DNA of 64,000 bases from NCBI GenBank assembly GCA_009772925.1, contig WOUQ01000002.1:62001-126000 (forward strand), in the 5' to 3' direction. The translations under genes and the position numbers were made by a program. The notes under the pieces were generated by a model. The model made no database searches and was not told the DNA's origin. It saw nothing but the letters and a program-made list of their open reading frames with translations. How positions within the stretch are numbered: the first letter of the stretch is position 1; every line of letters begins with the position of its first letter. Shown piece after piece: positions 7,733-15,944 of the stretch. The stretch comes from a bacterium (lineage in GTDB: Bacteria > Pseudomonadota > Gammaproteobacteria > Burkholderiales > Thiobacillaceae).

Positions 7733-9027
7733 GGCGCCGTGCGCTCCAGTTCGATGGCCGCGGCGAGGGCGGCAAGGCGGGCAATGACGCCGTAGGTGTA
7801 GAAGCGGTTCACCGGGGAATCCGGGCGCGCGCCGCAGTCGCAATAGCTGCAACTGGTATCGAAGGCCAGCGGCACGAAGTGCATGCCCGGTGAATTCAGG
7901 TTCTCGTCGGCGCCGCGGCCGGTGTGCACCCGGTAGAAGCCGCCGATGACGAAGTGGTCGATCATGTAGACCACCGGCTCGGCCACCGCTTCATGGATGC
8001 TCTCGAAGGTGTGTACACCCTCCTGCACCAGCACGTCGCTGACCGCCAGGCCCTCCTTCACCACCGCCATCTTGTTGCGCTGCTTGCGGTTGAGGTCGCG
8101 CACGTCGTCCGGCGACTTCACCGTCATGATGCCCATGCCGTAGGTGCCGGCGTCGGCTTTGACGATGACGAAGGGCTCCCGGTCGATGCCGTGCTCGGCG
8201 TACTTGGCGCGGATCTTCTTCAGCACTTCCTCGACGTGGAAAGCCAGGCATTCCTCACCCTCCCGCGCCTGGAAATCCACCTCGCCGCAATTGGCGTGGT
8301 AGGGGTTGATGAACCAGGGGTCCATGCCGATGAGGCCGCAGAAATCGTGGGCCACCTGGTCGTAGGCGGCGAAATGCTTGGACTTGCGGCGGACGGCCCA
8401 GCCCGCGTGCAGGGGCGGCAGCATGCCCTGGGCCGGGTTGAGGTCCTTGAGGATGTCCGGCACGCCGCCGGACAGGTCGTTGTTGAGCAGGATGGCGCAG
8501 GGGTCGAAGCTTGTCCCGGACTCCGGTCCGGGATCCAGCCTGATGCGATCGCCCTCGCGGCGGATGGGCTCCAGGGTGATGCGGCCGCCTTCCGGCAGAT
8601 CCAGAACCAGGGGTTGCTCCAGGCCGGGGATGAGGCTGCCGAAGCGCACCGTCAGGCCGACCTTGCGGATGATGTCGGCCAGGGCCGCCACGTTCTGCAG
8701 GTAGAACAGGTTGCGGGTGTGGTTCTCCGGCACGATGAGGAAACGGCGCGCGTCACTGCACAGCTTCTCCACCGCCACCTGGGCCGCCTGCACCGCCAGC
8801 GGCAGGAAATCCGGGTTCAGGTTGTTGAAGCCGCCGGGGAACAGGTTGGTGTCCACCGGCGCCAGCTTGAAGCCGGAATTGCGCAGATCCACCGAGCTGT
8901 AGAAGGGGGCGTTGTGCTCCAACCATTGCCGGCGGAACCAGTGCTCGATGTCCGCCTGCGCCTCGATGACGTGCTTTTCCAGTTCGCGCAGGGGACCGGT
9001 GAGGGCGGTGGTGAGGTGGGGAACCAT
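7729..9027 (-). CDS. gshA: Glutamate-cysteine ligase, Acidithiobacillus/Thiobacillus type
   Basis: First step of glutathione synthesis (Glu + Cys + ATP). The 432-residue product belongs to the proteobacterial GshA type first described in Acidithiobacillus ferrooxidans (TIGR02049 group), which is unrelated in size and sequence to E. coli GshA. Recognisable stretches are YSSVDLRNSGFKLAPVDTN, FPGGFNNL, PENHTRNLFY, LLNNDLSGG, HAGWAVRRKSKHF and KADAGTYGMG. The start is the ATG at 9027, and upstream sequence in the same frame shows no family similarity. It heads a three-gene operon divergent from trmL, with about 100 bp of shared promoter space (9028-9132). Confidence 0.93.
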   Translation of the reverse strand: MVPHLTTALTGPLRELEKHVIEAQADIEHWFRRQWLEHNAPFYSSVDLRNSGFKLAPVDTNLFPGGFNNLNPDFLPLAVQAAQVAVEKLCSDARRFLIVPENHTRNLFYLQNVAALADIIRKVGLTVRFGSLIPGLEQPLVLDLPEGGRITLEPIRREGDRIRLDPGPESGTSFDPCAILLNNDLSGGVPDILKDLNPAQGMLPPLHAGWAVRRKSKHFAAYDQVAHDFCGLIGMDPWFINPYHANCGEVDFQAREGEECLAFHVEEVLKKIRAKYAEHGIDREPFVIVKADAGTYGMGIMTVKSPDDVRDLNRKQRNKMAVVKEGLAVSDVLVQEGVHTFESIHEAVAEPVVYMIDHFVIGGFYRVHTGRGADENLNSPGMHFVPLAFDTSCSYCDCGARPDSPVNRFYTYGVIARLAALAAAIELERTAP

Positions 9028-9132
9028 GGCGGGAAGGTACCCGGCGCAGGCCGCCGGGTTCAAGTCGGAGTCGAATTGTCCTGATATTAGACCGGATCGC
9101 CCGTCTGTCGTCCGGCTCCCGGATGGCCGAAA

Positions 9133-9606
9133 ATGCCGGACATGTTCGACATCGTCCTGTTCCAGCCGGAAATCCCGCCCAACACCGGCAATGTCATCCG
9201 CCTTTCCGCCAACACCGGCTGCCGGCTGCACCTGGTCAAGCCCCTGGGCTTCGAGCTCACCGACAAGCAGATGCGCCGGGCCGGGCTGGATTACCACGAG
9301 TACGCCGAGATGAAGGTGCACGAAACCTGGGACGGGTTGAAAGCCGCCCTCGCCGGCCGCCGCCTGTTCGCCTTCACCACCAAGGCCTCCGCCGATTTCA
9401 GCCAGACGCGCTTCCAGTCCGGCGACGTCTTCGTTTTTGGCCCGGAAACGCGGGGGCTGCCGGCTGCGATCCTCGACGAGTTCGCGCCGGACCGGCGCCT
9501 GCGCCTGCCCATGTTGCCCGGCCAGCGCAGCCTGAACCTCTCCAACTCGGTTGCCGTGGCGGTCTACGAGGCCTGGCGCCAGAACGGTTTCGCGGGGGCC
9601 CGCTGA
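9133..9606 (+). CDS. trmL: tRNA (cytidine/uridine-2'-O-)-methyltransferase TrmL
   Basis: SPOUT methyltransferase that 2'-O-methylates the wobble nucleotide 34 of leucine tRNAs. The 157 residues include the knot motifs: N-terminal LFQPEIPPNTGNVIRLSANT, then FVFGPETRGLP, and LPMLPGQRSLNLSNSVAVAVYE. The length matches E. coli TrmL (157). Two ATG codons three residues apart (9133, 9142) could start it, and homologues usually begin at the second. The gene diverges from gshA. Confidence 0.95.
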   Translation: MPDMFDIVLFQPEIPPNTGNVIRLSANTGCRLHLVKPLGFELTDKQMRRAGLDYHEYAEMKVHETWDGLKAALAGRRLFAFTTKASADFSQTRFQSGDVFVFGPETRGLPAAILDEFAPDRRLRLPMLPGQRSLNLSNSVAVAVYEAWRQNGFAGAR

Positions 9607-9663
9607 ACTTGGTTTTCGCGGCATTGCCCCCATGCTGACCTCATCCCCCCCGAAAGCCATCCC

Positions 9664-9990
9664 ATGAGCGCCCTGGAAAACTTCGAGAAACTCCTCGCCC
9701 AAGGCAAGGACAACACCCTGTTGCGCTACTCGCTGGGCAACGAATGCCTGAAGCTGGGGCGGACCGACGACGCCGTCGCCCATCTCCGCGCCGCTCTCGC
9801 TTTCGACCCCGGCTATTCCGCCGCCTGGAAGCTGCTGGGCAAGGCCCAGGCCGAGGCCGGGGCCACGGCCGAAGCCCTCGACACCTACCGCCAGGGCATC
9901 GACAAGGCCGAGGCCAAGGGCGACATCCAGGCCGCCAAGGAAATGCGGGTGTTCGCCAGGCGCATCGAGAAACAACTGGCCGGCGAGTGA
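9664..9990 (+). CDS. Small tetratricopeptide-repeat protein
   Basis: 108 residues made of about two and a half TPR units (LLRYSLGNECLKLGRTDDAV, LRAALAFDPGYSAAWKLLGK, AGATAEALDTYRQGIDKAE) and a basic C-terminal helix. TPRs mediate protein-protein contacts, and no catalytic domain is present. It follows trmL by 57 bp on the same strand and may be co-transcribed. Its partner is unknown. Similar short TPR proteins sit in many betaproteobacterial genomes. Confidence 0.8.
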   Translation: MSALENFEKLLAQGKDNTLLRYSLGNECLKLGRTDDAVAHLRAALAFDPGYSAAWKLLGKAQAEAGATAEALDTYRQGIDKAEAKGDIQAAKEMRVFARRIEKQLAGE

Positions 9991-10030
9991 CCGGAACCCC
10001 CGAGCCGATTTCCGTCGTGAAGCGACGCTT

Positions 10031-10076
10031 GAAGCTCCCCTCGCCCGCAAGCGGGAGAGGGGTTGGGGGTGAGGGG
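10031..10076. repeat. Dispersed GC-rich hairpin repeat, copy 2 (inverted)
   Basis: This is the reverse-complement copy of the element at 5594-5638: it begins GAAGCTCCCCTCGCCCGCAA and ends GGTTGGGGGTGAGGGG. The stem is CCCCTCGCCCGC / GCGGGAGAGGGG. It lies between the TPR gene and yggX. The flank GTGAAGCGACGCTT also resembles the flank of copy 1. Confidence 0.85.
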
Positions 10077-10168
10077 AAACGGGCCTCCCTTGACGCTTTC
10101 CATGTGGCAGCCATGCCCGTTTCGGCTACCATCTCCCCTCATTGGATTCACAGACTTAGGAGCAGCAC

Positions 10169-10435
10169 ATGGCGCGTATGGTGCAATGCGTGAAACTCGG
10201 CCGCGAGGCCGTAGGCCTGGACTTCCCGCCCCTGCCCGGCGAACTCGGCAAGCGGGTGTTCGAGAGCATCTCCAAGGAGGCCTGGCAGGGCTGGATCAAG
10301 CTGCAGACCATGATCATCAACGAGAACCGCCTCAATCTTGCCGACGCCCAGCACCGCAAGTATCTGATGGAACAGGCCGAGAAGTACTTCTTCGGCGAAG
10401 GCGTCGGCAACCCCGAGGGCTTCCGCCCGCATTGA
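10169..10435 (+). CDS. yggX: Probable Fe(2+)-trafficking protein YggX
   Basis: Small cytosolic protein linked to iron-sulfur cluster protection and oxidative stress resistance. The 88 residues align throughout with the YggX family: the conserved Cys (C7) in [39 protein letters not shown] and [16 protein letters not shown] lies 7 nt before the chosen ATG. A second ATG three codons later is possible. The gene is 19 bp upstream of ubiE on the same strand, so joint transcription is likely. Confidence 0.95.
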   Translation: MARMVQCVKLGREAVGLDFPPLPGELGKRVFESISKEAWQGWIKLQTMIINENRLNLADAQHRKYLMEQAEKYFFGEGVGNPEGFRPH

Positions 10436-10454
10436 CGTCCACACCGAGCCCGCC

Positions 10455-11195
10455 GTGAGCGAAGACAAGCAAACCCACTTCGGCTTCAAGACCGTCGCCG
10501 AGGAAGAAAAGGCCCGCAAGGTGGCCGAGGTGTTCCATTCCGTGGCCAACCGCTACGACGTCATGAACGACCTCATGTCCATGGGCCTGCACCGCGTCTG
10601 GAAGCGTTTCCTGGCCCTGCACGCGCGCCTGCGCCCCGGCCACAAGGTGCTCGACATCGCCGGCGGCACCGGCGACATCGCCCGCCTGCTGGCGGAGGAA
10701 ACCGGCCCCACCGGCGAGGTCTGGCTCACCGACATCAACGGTTCCATGCTGGGCGTGGGCCGCGACCGCATGCTCGACCAGGGCCTGATGCTGCCCGTGG
10801 CGCAGTGCGACGCGGAGAAACTGCCCTTCCCGGGCGACTACTTCGATCTGGTCACCGTCGCCTTCGGCCTGCGCAACATGACGCACAAGGAAGACGCCCT
10901 GGCCGAGATGCGCCGGGTGCTGAAGCCGGGCGGCAAGCTCATGGTGCTGGAGTTCTCCAAGGTCTGGAAGCCGCTGCAACCCCTGTACGACCTCTACTCC
11001 TTCCAGATGCTGCCGCGCATGGGCCAGGCCGTGACCAAGGACGCGGAAAGCTACCGCTATCTCGCCGAATCCATCCGCATGCACCCGGACCAGGAAACCC
11101 TGAAGGGCATGATGGAAAGCATCGGCTTCCGGAAAGTGGACTACTTCAACATGACCGCCGGAGTGGTGGCGCTGCACGTGGGGTACAAGCTGTAA
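10455..11195 (+). CDS. ubiE: Ubiquinone/menaquinone methyltransferase UbiE
   Basis: SAM-dependent C-methyltransferase of quinone synthesis. It methylates 2-polyprenyl-6-methoxybenzoquinol, and demethylmenaquinone where that is present. At 246 residues the size is standard. Family signatures are [36 protein letters not shown], the SAM loop [25 protein letters not shown] and the C-terminal [14 protein letters not shown]. The start is GTG at 10455. A vapBC pair follows directly, whereas in E. coli the next gene is ubiJ. Confidence 0.97.
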   Translation: MSEDKQTHFGFKTVAEEEKARKVAEVFHSVANRYDVMNDLMSMGLHRVWKRFLALHARLRPGHKVLDIAGGTGDIARLLAEETGPTGEVWLTDINGSMLGVGRDRMLDQGLMLPVAQCDAEKLPFPGDYFDLVTVAFGLRNMTHKEDALAEMRRVLKPGGKLMVLEFSKVWKPLQPLYDLYSFQMLPRMGQAVTKDAESYRYLAESIRMHPDQETLKGMMESIGFRKVDYFNMTAGVVALHVGYKL

Positions 11196-11245
11196 GCGGT
11201 ATGGTCGGGCGCCAGGCCCGGGCAGTTGTTCTCCCGATAATCCGC

Positions 11246-11262
11246 GTATATCCTGTATATAC
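11246..11262. promoter_or_regulatory. Palindromic operator upstream of vapBC
   Basis: The inverted repeat GTATAT-CCTGT-ATATAC lies 17 bp before the vapB start. It overlaps AT-rich -10-like sequence (TATATC or TATATA) downstream of TTGTTC. Placement and symmetry fit autoregulation by the VapB-VapC complex. AAGGGG follows as the ribosome site. Confidence 0.7.
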
Positions 11263-11279
11263 AAACAAGGGGACACAGC

Positions 11280-11516
11280 ATGCTTACACGTGTATTTAAA
11301 AGCGGTAATTCGCTCGCTGTTCGCATTCCCAAGGAATTGGTATTCGCGGACGGCCCGCAGGATGTGGAAATCGAGCGTAAGGGCAACTCGCTGGTCATCC
11401 GCCCCGTCGAGAGTCAATCCCTAGCCGGCATCATCGATGCGTTCCAGGCCTTTCCCGCAGGATTCATGGGCGAAGGGCGCGAATTCAACGAGCAGAAGGA
11501 TCGTGACTGGCGTTGA
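11280..11516 (+). CDS. vapB: VapB-type antitoxin (AbrB/SpoVT DNA-binding fold)
   Basis: Antitoxin that neutralises the VapC nuclease encoded 15 bp downstream and represses the operon. The 78 residues begin with an AbrB/MazE swapped-hairpin domain (VFKSGNSLAVRIPKEL, then DVEIERKGNSLVIRPV, residues 4-43). An acidic/aromatic tail (AFQAFPAGFMGEGREFNEQ) probably plugs the toxin groove. The operator at 11246-11262 and a strong AAGGGG site precede it. Confidence 0.9.
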   Translation: MLTRVFKSGNSLAVRIPKELVFADGPQDVEIERKGNSLVIRPVESQSLAGIIDAFQAFPAGFMGEGREFNEQKDRDWR

Positions 11517-11531
11517 TATCGGGAGGGCACC

Positions 11532-11939
11532 ATGCGCTACATGCTGGATACCAACATCTGTATCCACCTCATCCAGAATCATCCACCGGAGGTGCTCGAC
11601 CGCTTTCGCGGCCTGCGCCAGGGCGATGTGGTCATTTCCGCGGTCACGCTGGCCGAACTACGCCATGGCGTGGAACGCGCCCCGGCCGTTAGAGATCTTG
11701 CCGCGCGCGCCCTGGACAATCTGCTCGCCTACCTGCCCGTCATGCCCTTCGACGAAGCCGCCGCCACCCGCTATGGCGTGTTGGCTGCCCTGGTGAAAGA
11801 CCGCAAGCGGGATGCCCTGGATCGCCTCATCGCCGCCCATGCCGTCAGCCTGGAACTCATCCTGGTCACCAACAATGAGGTGGACTTCAAGGACTATCCC
11901 GGCCTCACCCTGGAAAACTGGTGTAAGCCCGCCCTATAG
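11532..11939 (+). CDS. vapC: VapC-type toxin, PIN-domain RNase
   Basis: Mg-dependent endoribonuclease toxin. VapC proteins usually cut initiator tRNA or rRNA; the target here is unknown. The 135 residues form a complete PIN domain with acidic residues in the usual places: D6 (MLDTNI), E42 (LAELRHG), D97 (LDRLIAAHA) and the TNNEVDF block (N114, D118). The active site looks intact. It forms a two-gene operon with vapB and ends 6 bp before the converging xerC stop. The pair sits between core genes, as mobile toxin-antitoxin modules often do. Confidence 0.93.
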   Translation: MRYMLDTNICIHLIQNHPPEVLDRFRGLRQGDVVISAVTLAELRHGVERAPAVRDLAARALDNLLAYLPVMPFDEAAATRYGVLAALVKDRKRDALDRLIAAHAVSLELILVTNNEVDFKDYPGLTLENWCKPAL

Positions 11940-11945
11940 AACGCG

Positions 11946-12836
11946 CTATTTCTTCTTCGCCCGCGGATGCGCCTGGTCATACACCTGGGCCAGGCGCTGG
12001 AAATCCAGATGGGTGTAGACCTGGGTGGTGGAAAGGCTGGCGTGGCCCAGCATCTCCTGCACCGCCCGCAGATCCCCGGATGACTGCAGCACGTGGCTGG
12101 CGAAGGCGTGGCGCAGGGCGTGCGGATGCACGTGGGCGGTGATGCCCTGACGCTGGGCCAGGTGCTTCAGGGCCATGCCCAGCACACTGGGAGAGATGCG
12201 GGCGCCACGAGCGCCGACGAACAGGGCATCCGGGTCGCGGGCCACCGGGTCGCGCACCGCCAGCCAGCATTCCAGGGCCGCCAGGGCCCGACCGCCCACC
12301 GGCACCACACGGGTCTTGGCGCCCTTGCCGGTCACCTTCACCTCCGCCGCCTGGCGGTCCACGTCCCCCAGGTTCAGGCCGATGAGTTCCGCCCGGCGCA
12401 GGCCGGAGGAATACATGAGTTCGAACATGGCCGCGTCGCGCCGGGACCAGACGTCGTCGCCGGGGTGTTCCAGGAGGTGGGCCATCTCGTCCACAGAGAG
12501 GGCGTTGGGCAGTTTCTTTTCCCCCTTGGGCGGACGCAGGCCCAGGCAGGGGTTGGCCTCCACCGCGCCCTGGCGGGCCAGGTAGTGGAAGAAGCTGCGC
12601 CAGGCGGACAGGGTGCGGGCCAGCGTCTTGGCTTTCAGGCCCGCACCGTGCAGGCCGGCCAGGGCGCGGCGGATGTCGTGCGAAGTGAGTTGCGCCGGCG
12701 GCCGCTCGCCGACCCGTTCCAGCAGGTGGCGCAAGTCGAAGGCGTAGGTGGCGACGGTGTTGGGGCTGTAGTGGCGCGCCGTCAGGTGGGCGAGGAAGGC
12801 GGCGACGGGCTGGGAGAGGATGCCGGCGTCGACCAT
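11946..12836 (-). CDS. xerC: Site-specific tyrosine recombinase XerC
   Basis: XerC acts with XerD at dif, under FtsK, to resolve chromosome dimers. The 296 residues have an N-terminal SAM-like core-binding domain (about 10-95) and a catalytic domain with all expected residues: R147 (SGLRRAEL), K171 (GKGAKTR), H239 and R242 (HALRHAFA), H265 (LGHASL) and nucleophile Y274. The dapF-DUF484-xerC order is the same as in other proteobacteria, which separates it from a phage integrase. Here a 182-bp repeat-bearing gap lies between DUF484 and xerC, so xerC may need its own promoter. Confidence 0.96.
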   Translation of the reverse strand: MVDAGILSQPVAAFLAHLTARHYSPNTVATYAFDLRHLLERVGERPPAQLTSHDIRRALAGLHGAGLKAKTLARTLSAWRSFFHYLARQGAVEANPCLGLRPPKGEKKLPNALSVDEMAHLLEHPGDDVWSRRDAAMFELMYSSGLRRAELIGLNLGDVDRQAAEVKVTGKGAKTRVVPVGGRALAALECWLAVRDPVARDPDALFVGARGARISPSVLGMALKHLAQRQGITAHVHPHALRHAFASHVLQSSGDLRAVQEMLGHASLSTTQVYTHLDFQRLAQVYDQAHPRAKKK

Positions 12837-12864
12837 GGCGGATCAGTCCGGCCCGCGAAAAACA

Positions 12865-12997
12865 CCCTCTCCCGCACTGCCGCGCACCCCTCCCCCGCAG
12901 GCGGGGGGCGAAGGCGGGAATTCGGCAAGCATCGCTTGCCGCCGCCGCAGCCGGACGGCTGTGCAAAGCCGTCCGTGGACGGGGCTGGGGGAGAGGG
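12865..12997. repeat. Composite inverted-repeat element between DUF484 and xerC
   Basis: About 133 bp bounded by CCCTCTCCC (12865-12873) and its complement GGGAGAGGG (12989-12997). Inside are three more hairpins: CCCCTCCCCCGC / GCGGGGGG, GGCAAGC-ATC-GCTTGCC (12924-12940) and GGACGGCT / AGCCGTCC with a 6-nt loop (12953-12974). The outer arms resemble the repeats at 5594 and 10031. No open reading frame inside is convincing, which makes it MITE-like. Confidence 0.65.
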
Positions 12998-13018
12998 AAT
13001 TCATCACGCCGCCGCCGG

Positions 13019-13666
13019 TCACAAAAACCGGGATACGGCCGCGCCGGACAATTCGGCCAGCCAGGACAGGTAGAGGGTGCCCATCTCCGGATAGAAGCGT
13101 TTCGCGTCCTCCGAGGCCAGCACCAGCAGGCCGTTCAGGTTGTCCTCGCGCAGGGGAGCGAGGGCGAAGGACTTCTGGTTGCCGCCGACGGCGCCGAACC
13201 AGCCGCGCACCTCGTCCGGCACCTCGGCCCCGCAGCGGGGCTGGGTGAGGCCGGTCATGAGCACCTTGACGTCGGCGCTGACCGCTGAGAATTCAGGCAT
13301 GTCCGGCGCGCTGTCGGCCCATACCCGCAGCGTGGCGTGCGGCACGGCGAAACTCTCCGACAGGGAAAGGTGCAGCGACTGGAACACCGCCTCCAGGCTG
13401 CGCGCCCGCATCAGGCCCAGTGACAGCTGGTGCAGCTTGTCGCCGATGGCGTCGTTCTCCTCGGCGAACTGGATGAACTCGCGCAGCTTCAGTTCCAGGC
13501 CGCGGGACTTGTCGCGCAGGGCCAGCACCTGGCGCTCGCCCAGGGAAATGGCCTGGCCGCTGTAGGGATGGGGCACGCTGATGTCGGTCAGCAACTCGGG
13601 GTGGCCGACGAAGAACTCCGGGTTGAGCCTGAGGAATTCGCTGATCTGTTCGGGGGAAATGTTCAT
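13019..13666 (-). CDS. DUF484 family protein (GAF-like)
   Basis: 215-residue cytosolic protein of the DUF484 family (E. coli YigA relatives), always found next to dapF and xerC. It starts with [23 protein letters not shown], continues with a predicted coiled coil (about 45-80, with [18 protein letters not shown]), and ends in a GAF-like domain with [19 protein letters not shown]. No enzymatic function is established. Its ATG overlaps the dapF stop (ATGA), so translation is coupled to dapF. Confidence 0.9.
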   Translation of the reverse strand: MNISPEQISEFLRLNPEFFVGHPELLTDISVPHPYSGQAISLGERQVLALRDKSRGLELKLREFIQFAEENDAIGDKLHQLSLGLMRARSLEAVFQSLHLSLSESFAVPHATLRVWADSAPDMPEFSAVSADVKVLMTGLTQPRCGAEVPDEVRGWFGAVGGNQKSFALAPLREDNLNGLLVLASEDAKRFYPEMGTLYLSWLAELSGAAVSRFL

Positions 13667-14505
13667 AGATCGATCTCGCCTTCGAAAACGGTGACGGCCG
13701 GGCCGGTGAGGAATACGGAATGGGTAGCACCGGCCCAGAAAATGGACAGGTCGCCGCCGCGGGTGTGGACGCTGACGGTATCGTCCAGCAGCCCGCGCGT
13801 GATGCCGGCCACCACGGCGGCGCAGGCGCCGGTGCCGCAGGCCAGGGTCTCGCCGCTGCCGCGCTCGAACACCCGCAGCCGCACCGCGCGCCGGTGCAGC
13901 ACCTGCATGAAGCCGACGTTCACCCGCTGCGGGAAGCGGGGATGGTGTTCGATCCTCGCGCCCAGTTCGCACACCGGGGCGTCGTCCAGGTTGCACACCA
14001 CCCGCACGGCGTGGGGGTTGCCCATGGACAGGGCGGAGATCTCCACCGGCTCGATGCCCCGCGGGCCTTCGACGTCGATGACGTAGGTAAGGGCACGGGC
14101 ATCGGCGATGAAGGGGATGTCGGCGGGCTCGAAACGGGGCGGCCCCATGTCCACGGTGACACGGCCGTCGTCCTCCAGCTTCGGCACGATGATGCCGGAG
14201 GCGGTCTCGACGCGGATTTCCCGCTTCGGCGTCAGGCCCTTGTCATGCACGAAGCGGACGAAGCAACGGGCGCCGTTGCCGCACTGCTGCACCTCGCCGC
14301 CGTCGGCGTTGAAGATGCGGTAGCGGAAGTCGGTGTCGGGCCGGGTGGGCGCTTCCACCAGCAATATCTGGTCGCAGCCCACGCCGAAATGGCGATCGGC
14401 GATGGCCCGGTACTGGTCCGGGCTGAGGTCGACGCGTCGGCTGATGCCGTCGAACACGACGAAGTCGTTGCCGGCGCCCTGCATCTTGGTGAAGGGAAGT
14501 CTCAT
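13663..14505 (-). CDS. dapF: Diaminopimelate epimerase
   Basis: Converts LL- to meso-diaminopimelate for lysine and peptidoglycan synthesis, in the cytoplasm. The 280 residues include both catalytic cysteines: C75 in [10 protein letters not shown] and C223 in ACGTGACA. The N-terminal [22 protein letters not shown] and [11 protein letters not shown] blocks are canonical. It reads into DUF484 (ATGA overlap) and lies 7 bp after a small membrane-protein gene. Confidence 0.97.
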   Translation of the reverse strand: MRLPFTKMQGAGNDFVVFDGISRRVDLSPDQYRAIADRHFGVGCDQILLVEAPTRPDTDFRYRIFNADGGEVQQCGNGARCFVRFVHDKGLTPKREIRVETASGIIVPKLEDDGRVTVDMGPPRFEPADIPFIADARALTYVIDVEGPRGIEPVEISALSMGNPHAVRVVCNLDDAPVCELGARIEHHPRFPQRVNVGFMQVLHRRAVRLRVFERGSGETLACGTGACAAVVAGITRGLLDDTVSVHTRGGDLSIFWAGATHSVFLTGPAVTVFEGEIDL

Positions 14506-14512
14506 GCGGGGA

Positions 14513-14995
14513 TTATCCCGTTGTCGCCTCTTCCTGAGCCAGCCTCAGGATGTAATGGGCGAAATCCGGGTCCTCGCCGCGCAACAGCTCGGGCAGGCGT
14601 TCGCGAAACTCCTCGCGCTGGCACCACTCGCGCATGTAGTCCTCCCAGGAATGCCAGCGGCGCAGTTGCTTTTCGCTCATGCCCGGCTCCCAGACCAGGA
14701 GATAGGCGCGCTCGAACAGCGAGATGAGCATGTCGAAGATGACCCACATGCGCTCGCGCTGCTCTTCGCTGAGGTCGGGCGTCGAGGTCTGGCTGCGCAG
14801 CTTCAAGTCGGGATTGGCGAGCACCACTTCGAGGAAGTCGATGTAGGCGTCGGAAAGCTGCTGCCAGGTGGCCTCCTCCTCGTTCTCCCGCTCCTTGCGC
14901 TGGTCGAACAGGAAGACGCCGATGGCGAAGGGCAGACCCACCACGGTGACGACGTAGGACAGCAGTTCCCAGGTTTCCAGTGCCACGCGCGTCAC
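14513..14995 (-). CDS. Conserved hypothetical single-pass membrane protein
   Basis: Not recognised as a named family. The 160-residue product has one N-terminal hydrophobic segment (about residues 9-28, [18 protein letters not shown]). It is followed by a charged, helical, Trp-rich cytoplasmic part ([50 protein letters not shown]). The GTG start at 14995 overlaps the stop of the upstream CoA-binding gene (GTGA), and dapF begins 7 bp after its stop, so it sits inside a tight operon. An alternative GTG is three codons later. Confidence 0.7.
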   Translation of the reverse strand: MTRVALETWELLSYVVTVVGLPFAIGVFLFDQRKERENEEEATWQQLSDAYIDFLEVVLANPDLKLRSQTSTPDLSEEQRERMWVIFDMLISLFERAYLLVWEPGMSEKQLRRWHSWEDYMREWCQREEFRERLPELLRGEDPDFAHYILRLAQEEATTG

Positions 14996-15408
14996 CCCAT
15001 CAAGGCCACGTAGTCCTTGAAGATGCAGCGGTCCATCACCACGCACAGGCCCGCCTCGCGCGCTTTCTCGGCGGCCTCCTCGTGGACGATGTCCTCCTGG
15101 ATCCAGAGGGCCGGGGCGTTGATGGCCAGGCACTCATCGACGATGCCGGGGATGGCGGATGACTCCCGGAAGACATTCACCAGGTCCACAGGGAAAGGGA
15201 TGTCGGCCAGACGCGCGTAGGCTTTTTCGCCCAGCACCTGCTCCACCGCCGGACGCACCGGCACGATGCGGTAGCCGAAGCGCTGCATGGCCTGCGACAC
15301 GCCGAAGCTGGGGCGGTCGGGCTTCGGCGAGAGGCCAACCACGGCGATGGTTTTCACCCGTGTCAGCAGGGCTTTGAGGTCTTCGGGTCCGGGGTTCTGA
15401 AAACTCAT
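14992..15408 (-). CDS. CoA-binding (YccU-like) domain protein
   Basis: Small Rossmann-fold protein of the CoA_binding_2 family (YccU-like); its biochemical role is unknown. Diagnostic segments are IAVVGLSPKPDRPSFGVSQA (residues about 20-39), GYRIVPVRP, LVNVFRESSAIPGIVDE and LWIQEDIVHEEAAEKAREAG ending in VVMDRC. The ATG at 15408 is preferred because GGAG lies 5 nt before it. An ATG nine codons upstream (15435), overlapping the GNAT stop, is the alternative. Operon order is lpxL, GNAT, this gene, membrane protein, dapF. Confidence 0.85.
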   Translation of the reverse strand: MSFQNPGPEDLKALLTRVKTIAVVGLSPKPDRPSFGVSQAMQRFGYRIVPVRPAVEQVLGEKAYARLADIPFPVDLVNVFRESSAIPGIVDECLAINAPALWIQEDIVHEEAAEKAREAGLCVVMDRCIFKDYVALMG

Positions 15409-15431
15409 GGCTTCTCCTTCGATGCTCAGCG

Positions 15432-15944
15432 TCATCCCGGCATGGCCGCGGGCAGATCCATGCAGAGGACGTAATCATCCATCACAAAGCCCCCACCGAT
15501 GTCCTCGACAATGAGGGTGGCGACCGTGAAACCGTGCTTCAGGTAGGCCTCGATGGCCTGCCGGTTCTGCCGGTTGACGCGCAGCACCAGGCGGCTGAAG
15601 CCGTGTTCGCGCGCGCGCCGGGCCACCTCGGCGATGAGTGTGCCGCCGATGCCGCGGCGCTGCCAGCCGGTGTCCACGTAAAGCTTGTCGAGCTTGTAGT
15701 CGCCGGCTTCCAGCGTGTGCCCGTGCGCGAAGCCGACCAGGGTTCCCGCCGCGCGCGCCGCCAGCCACAGATCGCCGCGCGCCAGCAGCTGCCGCACCAG
15801 GCCGGGCTTGTAGCGCTGGCCCAGCATGTACTCGATCTGTTCCGGGCTGATGATGCCGGGATAGTGGGCGCGCCAGACCCGCCCGGCCAGTTCAACCAGG
15901 GCTTCCGCCTCGTCCAGGCGCAGGGGGGCGACCTCAATCGTCAT
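15432..15944 (-). CDS. GNAT family N-acetyltransferase
   Basis: 170 residues with the GNAT fold. Motif A, the acetyl-CoA loop, is QRRGIGGTLIAEVARRA (about 95-111), preceded by the beta4 strand LDKLYVD, and motif B is NRQAIEAYLKHGF. Acceptor specificity cannot be told; amines, antibiotics or protein N termini are all possible. It overlaps the lpxL 3' end by 11 bp and the next gene at its own stop, so it is translated within the operon. Confidence 0.88.
   Translation of the reverse strand: MTIEVAPLRLDEAEALVELAGRVWRAHYPGIISPEQIEYMLGQRYKPGLVRQLLARGDLWLAARAAGTLVGFAHGHTLEAGDYKLDKLYVDTGWQRRGIGGTLIAEVARRAREHGFSRLVLRVNRQNRQAIEAYLKHGFTVATLIVEDIGGGFVMDDYVLCMDLPAAMPG

Noticed and set aside
11946-12836. 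Phage integrase marking a prophage or genomic island
   Set aside because: The dapF-DUF484-xerC context and standard XerC length make it the housekeeping recombinase; no phage genes or att repeats are near.
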